The position numbers and the translations under genes are program-made. Of a DNA stretch of 64,000 nucleotides, positions 37,799 through 51,484 are shown in pieces. A model generated the notes under the pieces. The model saw only the letters and a program-made list of their open reading frames with translations. It was not told where the DNA came from and did not search any database. Where the stretch lies: contig WPIO01000032.1 of the NCBI GenBank assembly GCA_009760855.2, positions 2,069,501 to 2,133,500 on the forward strand, in the 5' to 3' direction. The first letter of the stretch is position 1. Every line of letters starts with the position of its first letter. The DNA comes from Cristatella mucedo (lineage: Eukaryota > Bryozoa > Phylactolaemata > Cristatellidae).

Positions 37799-40039
37799 TA
37801 ACATATATTTCAAGGACACCGCGATGTCGAAAAAGCAGGTCTCAAGTTCTATAAACTCGCTCGAGCGCGATATAAAATACGAAAGCTCTGCCGATGCATG
37901 AAAAATATTTTTGAGTTCTAGTCCAGAATAGTATCAGTATATTTAAAAAAGGCACACGAGCTAGATTCTTCAAGAGCTGATAAACAATGAAAATAACTAC
38001 CATTATCATCCTTTACATCAAAGGTCGGCAAACTTCTGCCTTTAGGCCAGTTACGGCCTAACTAGCATTCCAGTCCGGTCTAAATCCCCTCTAGTTATTT
38101 TTTGTTGGGTCAGGCCAGATTGAATCGACGCGGTTTTATTCCCTTTCAATACTGCAGGTGCAGCTCAAGCTGTCGCACGTTTTTGCTTGTTAGAACTCAC
38201 GTCAGGCACTTGAATCAAACAGAAGCACCTGACGGGGGAGATGATACATTTCTAACCCTAAAATTATCGTTCGCTCCTGTGCGTCTGCTTCGATCGTTCG
38301 TTTATTCGTTTTGCAACGCCCACTCTGCCAGCTCAGAGTAGTGGGTGTGGTTTCATCTGGCCTAGTCTGCCTTCTTGACCTGCTGAAATGACCCCAGTAG
38401 TCCGAAAAGTTTGCCTACCCCTGCATTACATGATGCGAAATTTAGCTCAGGTTGAGATACCCACAGCTATGTGTAAACCAGGCTCAAAAGCATCTTATGT
38501 CAAAAATTGCTGTTTAATTCATTATCGCTACTGCCATGAGACCTATAACAATCTTCAAACGATTCAGCTAGTTTCCAAATTTTTTTTTCCACGCAATGCT
38601 ATTTGAGCAGCCAACTATCAATTGTAGATAGATATTTACCATAAAAGAATTGAGCTCGCTAACTCCTTCAGAATGCACCAAGAAACTACTTGAAGGAGGT
38701 TTTAAAATAAAAGTTTTTACAGCTTGTGCATGGTCTTGATTAAAGCATTAATATCCTCCCCTAAGCATGTACTCAGGTTATGCAATAATTGACAACCAAT
38801 AAATCATGTATTCTATCAAAGCGCATACTATCAGCATCCAAAATGTTTTGTTAACAGCCCATTATGCCAGCAACAAGATCACCTTGACACTCTGAGATTA
38901 TTTAAATTTGGCGATGCTATTTAAACCAGACACAAGTTTTTGTGACCAGTCATTGGCAGGCATTTTGAGAGTCCCACATAATGGATCACTATCGGAAGAC
39001 GTTGATGCCGCTCTTACTCATTTTATCAATATACCTTAACTTGTTGACATTACCAGTTCTCGTACTCGGCTAGATGGCTAAAAAACATCAATATCCTAAC
39101 GAGTTTCAGATGCATCTAATTCAGAAACCGCTGAAGATATCAAACAGTTAAAAATAACGCCAACATACCCGAGTTCACAAAGCGAAGGTTCACCAGTCAT
39201 TGCAAGCACATTCTAGCTTGGAGTTTTCACTTCAAAATTTGAAGGAACCATGGATAACACTAATCCTACAGCTGCCATAAATAACATAGGCACCGTAGAT
39301 CACTTAGCTGACCAGTTGGGGCAGGTTACAGATATTCACTAATTTCCCAGCAGCAGTATTACGAAGTCATAAGTAAACAGCTCCAAATAATTCAAAAGTA
39401 TCTATCATTCATGTCACTGTAGCTCCAAAAAAATTCATCTGTAAATGGTAGAATTCAAAACAAACGTTAAAAAACACGAACTTTTCTCAATTAAAACTCA
39501 AATAGAACAGTCAACTTTACATATGCCAGCGCCGCGAATTCATTTGACACAAGCTTCACAAATGAAACTTTGTCTTTGTCAAATCTCGCTGATGACCATT
39601 TATTATTGCACCTATTCAGCAAGAATAGATCCTTAGCAAGTGTTGGCATACACAAAGAGCCAAAAAATTGAAGCTTGCATTGCGTGCCGCCAACAATGAG
39701 CACTCAAAGAACCATAAACGATGTCTGGAGCACTAAGCACTGTGCCATAATCAATAACCGTACAGCCTTAAAGGAACTTTTCGGACACCCTCCTTGCCTT
39801 GCACGTGTGCTTAATAGCTCTTGAGTTAACGAGCTAGCTATACAACCTTAAGCCACATACCACAGCATTCGCAGGAAATACTGACATCAAAGGTTGACGT
39901 CAAAGTTGTTATGTTTGCTTCGGCATTTCTACTTTTGTCCTTCTTGTAGCGTTGAGCAGTCTTGTAACCAGCATCAGTGCATGCACGTTGCTGTCGACCA
40001 TCGCCGTTACATCAAAGATTACCATATCGGTACAATTGT
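37799..40039. other. AT-rich unannotated sequence
   Basis: No exon or known repeat is supported. A short frame at about 39500-39690 (+) has no family signal. Confidence 0.45.
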
Positions 40040-41545
40040 CTACGGCCAGGTCCAGCTCTCAAGCCGGACTACTGGCAAGTGGGAGGGCGCGTCCTGCCGA
40101 CATGCAGATGAGCACGGTGGCCTGAAGAGCTCCGATAATGTGGCCCAGAACCAGGTTGCGTTGGGCCGTGAGTGCATGCAGCATCGGCCGGCAGTGGCTC
40201 CGCAAGTGGCAAACAGTCTCTGCCTCTGTGCGGCATAGACGGCTGCTGGTAACAGTCCGGGGTATGCTCGACTCCTAGCAGCAGCCACTGGCAGCACGTC
40301 CGTGTGAGCTTGGCCGACAAACCGCCAGGCCCGGAACGACAAGCCAAGACCCGTGATCTTTAAGTGACTGTGGGTGGCAAATCCGTCCCAGGCCGGGCAG
40401 CGGCTGACCTTGCCCTGTGCAGGCTTGGCCACCCAAGCCCAGCTTTCCACGAGCAAGGCGATCTCCCACAGCTTCGCGATAACCACCCGCCGCGTCATGA
40501 CCAAGTGCTCGATGCCGTCAGGGTCGGAGGACACTGCCAGCACTCGAGAGCCGGCAATTTAAAAGCGGCAGGAGAGCCGCTAGAGGCACTTACGCACGTC
40601 CGACCGCAGCGAGACCAAGATCGAAACCCTGTGGCCAGGGTCGAAGGCTGCTAGGCTCAGGTACCGCGAGCTTCCTCATCGCACGACTACGAGCCATCTA
40701 AGCTAGCGACGGCTTGTTCGCGTCGGTGACGGGCTACTTGGCGGACGAACGCGAGTGCAGCATGCGGTTGGCTTGAGCATCAGGTAAGATGGAGGAGTTT
40801 GTCCGGAAACGGACCTAGCCAATGCTGCCCGTGAAGCGAGGCGCGAACGGGAAATTCCCCAACGAAAGGTTTGACATACCGAACTGAAGCGACGAAGCGC
40901 CACCAGAGCCTTTTCTGCTGGCTACAGGGCAGTCTTAGGCACAAGCCGCTCCCGACAAAGGTGGAGGTAGTGGAGTGTACAGACGGTCATTGTCTATAGG
41001 CAAGGCGCCTCCAAGTGGAAGCGGCAGGCTGCTAGGTCACTGGTGAAGTACGTCGGCGCTGGTGGCGGGACCTCGCTGACCACCTTGGTGCGGTTGAAGA
41101 CGTGGAGGCGTTGCAGATCCGAGGCACACCTCGAGTCCCAAGGCCGCGAACCGCCAGATACGGAGCCCGGCTAGTCGAGACGGCCGAGGCGCTGGACGAG
41201 CGGCGTGCCTAAGCTCGTCATCCTTAACCAGGCATCGGACAAATGACAGCCAGTCCTCGCTTAGGAGGAGGGCGGAGGCCACGAAGCCGTGCCAGTCGTT
41301 CACCCACAAGCTGTACTGTACGCAGGCAGCCATACTTCGACGAACTCCTGATGCGAATGTAGAGCGTCTTCGAGAGCCGTTGAAAGCTGTCCAGTAGGCT
41401 GAGGGACAGGTACCAAGGAGGCAGAGGGCGTCGGTGCTGGGGCAGGAAGAGGGGTCTCAGATGGTGTGGCAGGTGGAGCAATACGAGAGACTGTCGTTGA
41501 TGCGGATGGAGGGAGGTCGGGGGGGGGGGTTGCATCCCGTGTCAA
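40040..41545 (-). other. GC-rich block with long overlapping ORFs
   Basis: The block is clearly more G+C-rich than its flanks. Minus-strand frames of 167 codons (40543 to 40040), 98 codons (41333 to 41037) and 81 codons (41545 to 41300, proline-rich) follow one another. It could be a decayed single gene or mobile element read right to left. I recognise no domain. Frames on the plus strand are similarly long, which argues for caution. Confidence 0.25.
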
Positions 41546-42161
41546 GAAAGATCCTAGGGAAGGAGGTGCTGAAATTTGACGATACGAACTTGGTCACGGT
41601 CGCGAAATAAATCAGAGATCAAAATGCATTCAAGTGAGCTTTCAAAATCCACACGCGGTCAGGAGATTTGACAACGCTGCAAACAGCAGGGAGGAAATGA
41701 AGTCTGGCAGCTACACATTGTGGGTACTGAGGACCCTCTTTTTCTTGCGTGACTTGCTAGAGGTAAAACGTATTCAGAGTGATCTTGCGCGATCTTGTGT
41801 TTTGTGTTGTGATTTATCATTCGCCAATTTAATACTTTATTTACTCTTATGAACTTCTTTATTAGAAGTCACGCTTATTTTGAGATGACCGAAAAACGCA
41901 ACAGTAGCACCTCTCCTGCTGATAGAGAAAAGTAGCCAAAGAGAGCAATTTCGGTTGACGAGAAAACAAGTATCATAAGGAAGGAAATCTAGCTTACTTA
42001 TTTCTAATTTGTTACGTACTAGTGAACAAATGCAGTTCTTGTACTTCTCTAGGTCTTCGTTAGAAGTTATCCTGGTAGAACGTATCATATAAAATTATCG
42101 ACTTACGAAAATTCTACTTATCACAGGATTTCCTGTCCCATCTATTTCGTAAGCCCACCTG

Positions 42162-42166
<5 letters not shown>
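41546..42166. other. Unannotated sequence
   Basis: Nothing recognised. Confidence 0.5.
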
Positions 42167-42258
<92 letters not shown>

Positions 42259-42433
42259 CACAAACACCCACACACACACACACACACACAAACACACGCA
42301 CGCGCGCACGCACGCACGCACACACACACACACACACGCACACACGCACACACGCACACACACACACACACGCACACACACACACACGCACACACGCACA
42401 CACACGCACACGCGCACACACACATATATATAT
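42167..42433. repeat. (AC)n/(ACGC)n microsatellite
   Basis: About 265 bp of AC dinucleotide with CGCA interruptions from 42250 on, ending in (AT)n. The coding frames across it are artefacts. Confidence 0.98.
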
Positions 42434-43133
42434 AAGACTAAGGTGAACCGTAAGAAGTGCGAAGGAAAATATTTTCTACCGACAAAGCTTCACCTACAGT
42501 CTGCAATTAACATGCAAGCGACCAGAAAATCCATGCCATCTTCTTTTTATGTCATGTGGACAGATGCCAACTTTTGATGGAGATGCAGAGGGTCTCTGCC
42601 AAAGCTATTTCGGCATAGCTGGTCTTAAATTTCTCTTATGCCTCAGCGGGCCGGCTTGACTAAGCAGAATAGCTTACATTTCGTTGACTATCGGTTATTT
42701 CTTCTCTTGCTTTGAGTGCAAATCGTCGTCGGAGTAGTGACAAAACTTTCTTGGCATGCTATAAAAATATTATTAGCAAGATTATTTTTATTACTCTTAC
42801 AATATATCCAATGTAAGAGCTTACGAACGCGCGAGTCCGACAGATCTCACTGCCGATGCTCGTACCAAAATGGCATGATGCCTTACCCACATCCTCTGCC
42901 GCTATTCTGCCCGCCCAGGCGTTCTCGCCGATGACGGAATGTGCCATAGAACATTTGCGATAAAGATGATGAGGCTCTGAGAAATAGCAGAGTCTCACCA
43001 TCCATCTTCTCCAGTCCATTGATGCCACTGAATGATGAGCCCACACCCGGAAAGCTAGGCCGACGTGCTGTTGTAATTCACGAGTCAAAGTCCAGAATAA
43101 TAGAAGCAGTAAATTTACATAAGAGACATCACC
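42434..43133. other. Unannotated sequence
   Basis: Nothing recognised. Confidence 0.5.
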
Positions 43134-43735
43134 TAGCTGTAATAATAATAATAATTATAATAATAATAATGCACTTGATTAAGCGCCCTCAAATAACTCT
43201 GTACCTTTCTAGGCGCTTTACGTTTTCTGCAAAGGAAACTCGGTCAAATGGTGAGTAGTATCATGCTTGATAAACAGCATGAATAACACGGTTCGGGGTG
43301 ACATGCACCGGGTCAGCATGCAAGTGTGGTTAGTGGCAGCATGCACAGTGTCAGCACGCATTAGCACATGCAGGACGAATCACAGGGACCTACTAAATGC
43401 TGTCATAAGAAGGTGCGTTTTGAAGTTCTTTTTAAATGTGGTCAAGTCAGGGGATGTTCTGACGCATGTCGGGAGGGAGTTCCAGGCTTTGGGAGCATAC
43501 GAACTAAATGCACGGTCTCCAAAGGATTTGAGGTTTGTACGAGGTATAGGTAAACAGTTAGATTCAAAAAGTGGGTGGTGCGCTGCTTGGCCAGGTGGGG
43601 GAGTAAATCTGATAGGTAGGCTGGAGCCAAAGAATGAAGGGACCAAAATGTGAGCAATAAAACCTTGAAGTCGATCCGTTGCTTAACTGGTAGCCAGTGC
43701 AGGTCGGCGAGAAGTGGTATAGTCGAGGCAGGTAA
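43134..43735 (-). mobile_element. LINE-A 5'-truncated copy
   Basis: Minus-strand frames give 'PLLADLHWLPVKQRIDFKVL' (43720-43660), 'LAPAYLSDLLPHLAKQRTTH', 'TNLKSFGDRAFSSYAPKAWN' and 'TSPDLTTFKKNFKTHLLMTA', then the 3' UTR, hairpin and (AAT)n tail at 43134-43170. There is one frameshift near 43560. It is more diverged from the 59.3 kb copy than the 51.9 kb copy is. Confidence 0.9.
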
Positions 43736-44269
43736 ATAATGAAAACTAGTGGTTGAGACCAGCAAATAAACAGGCTGTGTATAGTGCTGGGGTTTTATCA
43801 TAGGTGGCGAAATCTAAAGTGGCAGATACCATGGGCAAAAGAACCTTATGGAGTTGCATTAAAGATACAAGCCGCCAGCGAGCTCTATTTTAGCAGGACC
43901 GTGCAGTCTCTGTTGATGGAGGCTGCGGAAGACTCGGGGGGAGGGCGGTGGGTTTAGGGAATCTGCCAAAATGGCGTGGCGAGGAAAGCGCCGGCTGTTC
44001 AGCTGACCCGCCGAGGCAAGCGTGATGCTTAGTCATGCGAGAAGCTGAAAGCAGCGCTTGATGAGAAGCATTTGGTCTGTTGGCATGCAATGAGCCTGAG
44101 CGTTTGTCCGGGCCAGAGAATTAGCGCACATCAAACGAGCCATGTTCGTCCTCGAAGCCAGATGGGGAAATGAGTTAAGACATTCCAGCGGCTAATGTGG
44201 CACGCCGCCGGTTAGCGGTGGGGTTCGTATGCAGTATCGGTCGGTGCATATTCTTGTGAGCGTGCGTGA
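43736..44269. other. Unannotated sequence
   Basis: Nothing recognised. Confidence 0.5.
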
Positions 44270-46470
44270 CCGGAAAGAGAAAGGGAATCGCTCGCCGCCC
44301 AGCTCGAAGCTTCTACAGCGCCGAAGCCCAGTGTCCTGTACGAATGATCGTGAGCTAAATGACGCTACCTTCTGCAGCTAGTGGCGCCTTGATGGCACAT
44401 CGGGTCGACGGCGATGAGACAGAGGCGAAGTCCTCGTTGCTTCGTCGGGGTTTCGCGTGTGCGAAAGAGCAATTTCGTCGTGGAGGAGCCAGCGAAAGGT
44501 CTTTGCAGGGCGAGTCCTCGCATGGAAAGTTGAAGATCCTCAAACAAACCTTGGCGCTTAGCAAGCGAGATTTCTCGCCTCCGCCGCGCCATCGTCGTTG
44601 CAGAGGAGCCCTGTGGCCGTCTGCTTCGAGATCGCGCCAGCCGCAGCCGACTGCTATGCCACCGCTGGCGTCCCTCTGTGCACTGCTCGGGCAGGCGGAT
44701 GCCGCCGATTTGTATGCAGACAGGAAATCGAGCAGAGCGAGGCGGCGGCCGTCTCCATGAGGCCATCCCATTTAAGCGACACTGCTAATTATCGATTTCC
44801 TTGTGGAAGCGGCTGGGTGCTAGATCGGCCAGATTATGACCGCCGACATATCATCGGCTCCTGTATTAAACAGCGCAGGAGCAGTTTGTAGTATAATTCC
44901 TGGCTACCGTGTATTGTAGCCCAAGTCATGTACTTGGCACTTAGTTGAGCTTGATGAGTTGTGCTTTCGGCTTTGAGTCAGGCAGCAGCTGAGGTTTTTA
45001 GCGCTGAGCCGAGCAGGATTTGCGCCCAAGGCTTTCAGTGGTGCTCTGGGCGCCGCACGAGAGTTGCTATGCACCGAGGCTGCTGCTGGACTCCTGTAAC
45101 CGTCCGTCGCTGTCAACTGACCTCTGTGAGCTACAATTAAGGACTTGTTTTCTCAAGGTAGGGGGCGCTTTTCATGGCCGAAGCGTGCCGCTGCCGTCGG
45201 CGTGCCAGCGTGCGTCTACGCCTCCCCAACGCGTCGCCAGCCGAGGTACAAGGCTCGCGGCGGGCGTCGCCAGCGTTTGTCGCGCCGTCGGCCCGCTGAG
45301 ACTAGCGCCACTACGAGCGTGCTGAGCTGAGTGCTGAGCGGCTGAGTCATGTCCGAACGCGGAAGCCGCACACCTCTCGACCATGGGCATTAGCCCGAGG
45401 ACTGGGAGCTCGAGCTTCACGACTGAGGTCGTCGGTTCGGGTTCGTGCAGTGGCGATCGTGCATAATATTGCACTTGATAATATTGCACTTGATAAAGCG
45501 CCCTCAGAGAACTTAATCTCTTTCTAGGTGCTTTACATTTGCTGCAAAGTGATACGCAATAGAATAGTAAGTAAAATCATGCTTGAAAAACAAACAAAAT
45601 GAACAACATGGTTAGGGGTTACATGCACTGGGCATCGAGCGGCGATGAGAGCAATTGAGGCTCGTCTGTCGCAATGCAAATGAGTCTAATTAAATCCATC
45701 AACTTTTCGTCCTCTTCTTCTTGCGGCAGCCGCTGCCGGCGAGATGTTCAGCCGCCGAACGAAATGGCTTGTCTTTGCCAATACGAAACCCCAATGAGCA
45801 GTGGTCGCCTCTAGCGTGGCGGTGTTATCTAAGCACTGCGTTAAAGTCTCGGATGCCAAATTTAGCTATAATGCTATTTGCTTGACGGCAGCTGTCGTTC
45901 CGCTCGACGCGCATCATTGCAAATTGCCGTCTTCTTCTTCGCCGCCCCGCGGGTAGACAGCGACGCCGCGAGCGACTGCGGCCGCACTGTATCCCGCGGC
46001 TGACGCCCAGTGCCGGCGAAGTGGCGCCTTACGGCTGCCGAAGGCAATCGTAGCTGGGCGCGGACGGCGCGCGACTTGGCTTAGTAGCGTGCCGTCTCCT
46101 CCGGCTAGCGTAGGCAGCCGTCAGTGCGGCACACGCACGCCGGCAGCGCTGCTCGACCGATAATTCGTTAGCTGAAACGACGCACGTTCGCCTAGCGGTT
46201 ATCGTGCGGCGCTCGCAGGGTCTGCTGCCGCCGCCATTTCGCACCCGTGCATGCACGCGCCGCGCGAGCCTTCGCGGGCAAAAGAGTTGCACATTTCTCA
46301 GTCGAATTCTTGCATTTCAGCGAGCCAGGAGGGCGATGAGCGGGTGAAGGAACGATAACGACAACAGCAATAACAGTGAAACGGCGATAAAGGGAACTGT
46401 AAGGAACGCAGCGATAGTGGTCAAGGCAAAGACGACAACGAAAATTCTCGAAGCGAAACGATGCGGGACT
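44270..46470. promoter_or_regulatory. CpG-rich region, probable promoter(s)
   Basis: There are two G+C- and CpG-rich peaks (about 44340-44760 and 45000-46290), separated around 45450-45650 by a LINE-A fragment. Many overlapping frames exist. None has a convincing start plus donor, so no gene is called. Confidence 0.5.
45458..45640 (-). mobile_element. LINE-A 3' end fragment
   Basis: Reverse complement matches the LINE-A 3' UTR, hairpin (GCACCTAGAAAGAGATTAAG then TTCTCTGAGGGCGCTTTATC) and tail. 'TAATATTGCACTTGA' is duplicated at the tail side (45463-45496). Confidence 0.8.
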
Positions 46471-46666
46471 GATAAAGCCGCATGTTAATTTGCCAAATTA
46501 TAACTAAAATACATTATTCACAACGTCTGATTTAGAATTGCTAGCGACCTATTTTGCGATAGTCTATTGCCAAAACAGTAAGAATCTGAGGCCATTTAAC
46601 AGGCACGGTTTTGGCGATGCAGTAGTTAAGCGGATTTCACCTCTAAGGTTTTGAACTGTACAGCCC

Positions 46667-47263
46667 GGTTTAGACGGCGAGTTTTGCTTTCTACATGCTT
46701 CCTTCCTACTCGAGTCTTCGGTGTATGCGTCGCCGATACGATGCGGGTGGTCCAAGACTTTGCAAGGGAGACTTGACGAAAACTCAACAGCCAAACCTGG
46801 TTCTACTTCTTCGGCCAAGACTGAGGCGAGATTAGCAAGTGACCAATCGTAGGTGCCGTTCAGGTCAAGGCCACTCAATGGCCTTGAAAGGAATGGCGAA
46901 TGACCAGACTGGCGAAATCATCGACGCGTTCCGCGCGAATCCCTATTTGTGGGGCAAACCTATGAGCTCAGAGTTCAAAAGTCTGATGTTGCGGCGGCTT
47001 TTTTGCACTGTTAGAATAAGAAATAAGCAGCGGCAGCCAACTCCAATTCACAGGAATGTGCAGCACAGAGGGTTGCTCCTGCTTCCATAATAAACGTAAG
47101 TTTCCCTTGAACGCAATGCGTCGAGCGAATAGAAAGTAAGACTTGGAGGAAAACTTCCGTCTGATAAACCACCAAAAAAGATGACCGAAGTAAGACTCGA
47201 GTACGTAGAAGATAAGACTCGCCGTCTAAATCAGACTTTAAGTCTAATTTAAACGGCGAGTCT
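46667..47263. mobile_element. Possible DNA transposon with inverted motifs
   Basis: The motif TTTAGACGGCGAGT occurs on the plus strand at about 46669, on the minus strand at about 47215-47235, and again (TTTAAACGGCGAGTCTT) on the plus strand at about 47241. The first pair is similar over about 32 bp and encloses 500 bp, like terminal inverted repeats. The last two form a 25 bp-arm hairpin. A MADF-like frame lies between them. Confidence 0.45.
46854..47090 (+). pseudogene. MADF-like ORF remnant
   Basis: The plus-strand frame starting MALKGMANDQTGEIIDAF contains 'EIIDAFRANPYLWGKPMSSE' followed by FKSLMLRR. This resembles the start of a MADF (Myb/SANT-like) DNA-binding domain, in which a short acidic/hydrophobic helix precedes P-x-L-W. 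The full domain (about 85 residues) is not completed before the frame turns basic and ends at 47090. PIF/Harbinger transposons carry a Myb/SANT-like second gene, so the setting between inverted motifs is suggestive. Similarity is by eye only. Confidence 0.3.
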
Positions 47264-50087
47264 TTTTCCTCCCTTGGCCGCTGTCGAACGCCTGAAACCT
47301 TCCGTTGCTGTCAAAACACTTTTGCACGATTTGCATACGGAATTTGTGCGTTAAGTTTTTGGCGCTCTTCATCGCAGCCGTTTTCCGCTACTATCGGCAT
47401 ACCTGCGTACATTGATGTTATACCTATAAGTCGGTATCCGTGGCTCCAAGGTTCAGGCATCGCCAGTATTCGTCGCGGGCCTGCTGGGACTACATCCATT
47501 GCGAGCTCCGCCGCCTGTGCTTGCGGTCTAATTCTGTTCCGATAAGATGTATCTACATTCGATTTTTAACAGTTATTACATACAAATCTACTCTTGGCAT
47601 TGCTTAACCCTCGACCAAGAACTTTTCCGACCAAGCATTTTACAAATTTCGCGTGCGTAAACGGAGCTCAAATGGGGTCACAGCTAACTGCTTTTGTATC
47701 GTTTTGAAATGTCGGAGTTCATAATCACCCATAATATGACTGTTATTAGTTTTATGTGATTCTTGCCTTATAACGGCTAGAACCAGGCTATGCGATCATG
47801 TTTTCCAAAACAGCTTAAAGGCAGAGCAAGATGTAATGGCAGTCAGAAGTGCTCCAGGAAGCGGCCCGGTATTTGAGCTGGGTTAAACTCTAAGCCAGCG
47901 AGCCCTGCGAGAGTCATTATTATTTTATCTATTATATTGTATATTATTATGTATTATTGTATTCTTTTTATTTTACCTATTAATCGCTCGTGTGAAATGC
48001 AAATTAAAAAAACGGTATTGCAATCTTCGTTATTGTTTGCTTTTTACCAGCTGTAAAGCACTTTGCAATGCTTAGGCTGTGTCTACACCGGGGAGCGTTT
48101 GGAGTCGAGAGAGCCGACAACTTGAGGCTACGCCATCGGTTTTTAATGAATAGGGGCGGGAACCGATGTCTGAGGGAAAGGATCTGAGTCACGAGGGCCG
48201 ACTTTAAGGAATTCGTAGGGCGGTCAATTTATCCGAGATAGATCGGAGACTTCGGAGGCTGGCGAAAAATCAGGAGCAGACCCAACAAGCAACATGAATG
48301 CCGATTTCGTAACAGGTTTCCTGGGGAGACCTGTCCGTGAGTCTGCAAGAGTTCAGAATACAGAACTAGATTGATAAAGAAAGCAGCTGCCTTTAAAAGG
48401 ATGGCGGCTGTTTTCTCGATAGATGAAGTTTATTAGATATGCATTCTGTTGTGTATTGCGTTTTACTGGTATGTATTAGTGCAGCCATGTAGTATGCTTG
48501 CACTAGAGAAACGCTTTTGGTTGTCTTGACTCCGAAGGCATGCCAGTGTAAGCGCACCTTTACTGTTGTTTGTTTTACACAGAGCCGATGCCAGTTCGCT
48601 CGTAAGATTATTGCGAAATAAGGTAAACACGAGGGCAGGGCTATGCAAAAAGAACGTGCATGCAAAATTTTATAATCTACAGGAATTAAGAGTGACTTCG
48701 TGGCCCGAGTTAACCCGTGCTTGTGTCTATAGACTCAGGGAAGAATTGAGCACGTGACATACAGCGTGGTCTACTAAAACTTCTGCGAGGACTGAGGACT
48801 CTTACTTTGGAGATACCATATTGTCTGCGTCACCAGCATCTTTTGGCTGGCACCTGCACAGGCACTTGCCGTAGCTGGTCAAGCTAAAATTTACAGCAAA
48901 GCTGCTGCGCATGAACACAGCGATGTTTGGTGCTTATAGTGAACTACCATAAGTGCTTCAGCGTCTGAAGTGTATTGCAAGTGCGTAGCAAGTTACAGAA
49001 AGTGCTCCGTAATCTGACGTGCGTGCTCGTGTCGTAGCACGCAGCAGTGCGTCTGTTGGTAGCAGCTAGTTGTTGATTTCACGCCATTGGATACTCAGCC
49101 GAATTTATATGCTGGCTGGACCTCTGGCTGGCTAATTCATTTGGCGAAGCTTAGTTAACCGCTTCAGGTTTCTACTCAGTAACGAAGACATCAGTGGGGA
49201 TCAAGTGAAGGGGCACCGAAAGGTCGACTTGATATCTACCTGATCTGGTACGGCTTAGTGTTCTTAAAACTGTGCGCGCGCATGTATATATGTACATGTA
49301 CACGGGTGTAGCAGTGCAGGAGTTAGAGAACGCGACTGTGAATTTGAGTGAGTGAGCGAGCCAGTGAGCTTGTATGTTCAATCGCGTGTGTGCTTGAGTT
49401 TGCGCGAGAGCATGTAAGCGCGAGTGTAAGCACGCGTTCATGCGAGCAATAGAATGTCCGTGGGTGCTTTAGTGTGAGCGTGTGTGAGTGTGTGTCTGTC
49501 TGCCGTGAGAACGAGGCTCGTCGTGTGCTGCAGAGATTTAAGAGGATGCTTTTGGAAATCAGGAAGCAGGCTTTCGAAAACGTGCCGCTACTTAACTTTC
49601 TGAATGCACGCTGTTGTTGCTCCCAGTCAGTGGGCCAAACCTATAGCACTATCCTACCTTATTCTACCTTTAAGCATGACCTCACAGACAACCTAAACTG
49701 CTGATTGAGCGACCTCGGTTGGTCACGGTCTGAGTTACTTTTGCTGCACAAGCCTTTGTTGATTGCTGCATGCTTGGATAAATCTTGCCTATGAATGGGC
49801 ATTGCCATTGTCGGAAATATCGCAGCGTTGATGAGGCCGAGCCTAAAGGAAGCACGTGGGGCTAAACTTCACAACGAACAAATTAAGGCAGCAAAACAAC
49901 ATGGTCACTTGCAGCTATGCAGATCCACCCCCACCCACGCACACTCACATGCACACGCATAAACTCACACGTGCACAGACAAATACCTGTGTAGGCACAC
50001 ACATACACTAGTTAGCCCTCGTCCGTGATCTGAGACAGGCATATACATAGGTAAAAGCACACGTGCATGCTCTCGACACACATAAGC
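47264..50087. other. Mostly unannotated sequence
   Basis: An AT-rich tract at about 47918-47985 looks like a decayed LINE tail or simple repeat. No exon or element is otherwise recognised. Confidence 0.4.
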
Positions 50088-50160
50088 ACACAGACACACA
50101 CACACACGCACACACACACACACACACGCACGCACGCACGCACGCACGCACGCACACACG

Positions 50161-50192
<32 letters not shown>

Positions 50193-50193
50193 C
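50088..50193. repeat. (AC)n/(GCAC)n/(AT)n microsatellite
   Basis: AC repeats with a CGCA block, ending in (AT)n. Confidence 0.97.
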
Positions 50194-51484
50194 AATGAAA
50201 TTTAGGCACTCACGAAGCCTAGTATACACACATGGATACTTACTCGATTACTCGAACATGCACTTATATGTAATCTTGCATATGTCCGGGTGCAGGCATG
50301 CTATACATTCACTCCTGCCGTTATTCAAATTTCGGCAACCACATAAACTTCACGCTTTGTGGTGAGATCGCTTTTAAATTTACATGTGTGATTTGCTTAA
50401 CTAAAGTAAGCCACAAATGCTGAGATATATAGGCAATTAATTTCCGGTTACGATATACACACTTTAGACTGAATATTTTAATGCACGGCAAACTGAGCCA
50501 GACAGTAGATGGCAGCTGCTGCCGATATATGCATTCGGCGGCACTTAAAGGAATCGATGGTGATTAGCTGCGGTGATAGGGGCAGGCCTGTGCAGGAGGT
50601 CCGCAAGGAGTGTCATAATTCTGAAATATCCAATCCCCTGTCAATCCGAGTTATGATCACCATACTTCACGGCACTCAGTAAAATCTTAATGCATATGTA
50701 GCCCTCTTTGAGGTGATCAGAGTGAGCCATTGGAAAGCGGGTAGTTGCTCAGGTAATGAAGTGGTGCTGCATTGACATTCCTGGATGAAGGATCTATGAA
50801 TAGGTGCCAGTAAATCAAGTAACCGGTTATTTCCTGTGCCTCGCATAGGCCGACCGCATTGTTGCAGAGGCACGTCAAATATTGATGACTGAAGAGTTGG
50901 AACAAAGTTAGTGACGGTTTTTCTGATCCGTTACTTTTGTACTCATGCATTAAGTTTCAATGCTTGAGCCTGTATGTCAGAAACTGAGCACTTAATATCT
51001 GGCTTAACATGTATGACTTTCTGGCGTAAGTCATGCATGGGAATTGTAATCGGGATTTTAAATATCATTCGGGCTGCAAGATTGTGCTTATTTCGGCATA
51101 ATATGGCTGATCCCTCTACAGAAGGCACACTTCATGGCTCTCTTTTCTTCCCTGAGCCAAACTGCTAACATGCTAGAATTATAAAAACTAGAAACGATAT
51201 TTCGTGAAATACCTGATACAGTACAAGAAAGTCTAACTAGCGAGCAGCAACTGTTCTTCGGGAGTTCTTAAGCAGCTTTCCATGGGAAACTACTCGAAGC
51301 CATCATTCGTACTTAACCTTAACTGATTTGGTTAGTTGCTTCAGGCGTGCTATATGTATGAGCCTGACGTCCGCACTTGACTTAAAGACAAACTTGAATA
51401 ATTTTAAAATATAAAATATAATTGTTCTTATTTCAAAAGCAAATTTTTCGTGAAAAAATGTTATTTTCATTTATCTACACTGTG
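50194..51484. other. Mostly unannotated sequence
   Basis: A minus-strand frame at 51128-50943 ('HNLAARMIFKIP', then MHDLRQKV) vaguely recalls the 'QNSAARL' block of LINE ORF2. This is too weak to call. Confidence 0.35.

Noticed and set aside
50943-51128. Minus-strand fragment resembling a LINE 'NLAARMIF' block
   Set aside because: The similarity covers too few residues, and the following blocks (LHWLPV, WNSLP) are absent.
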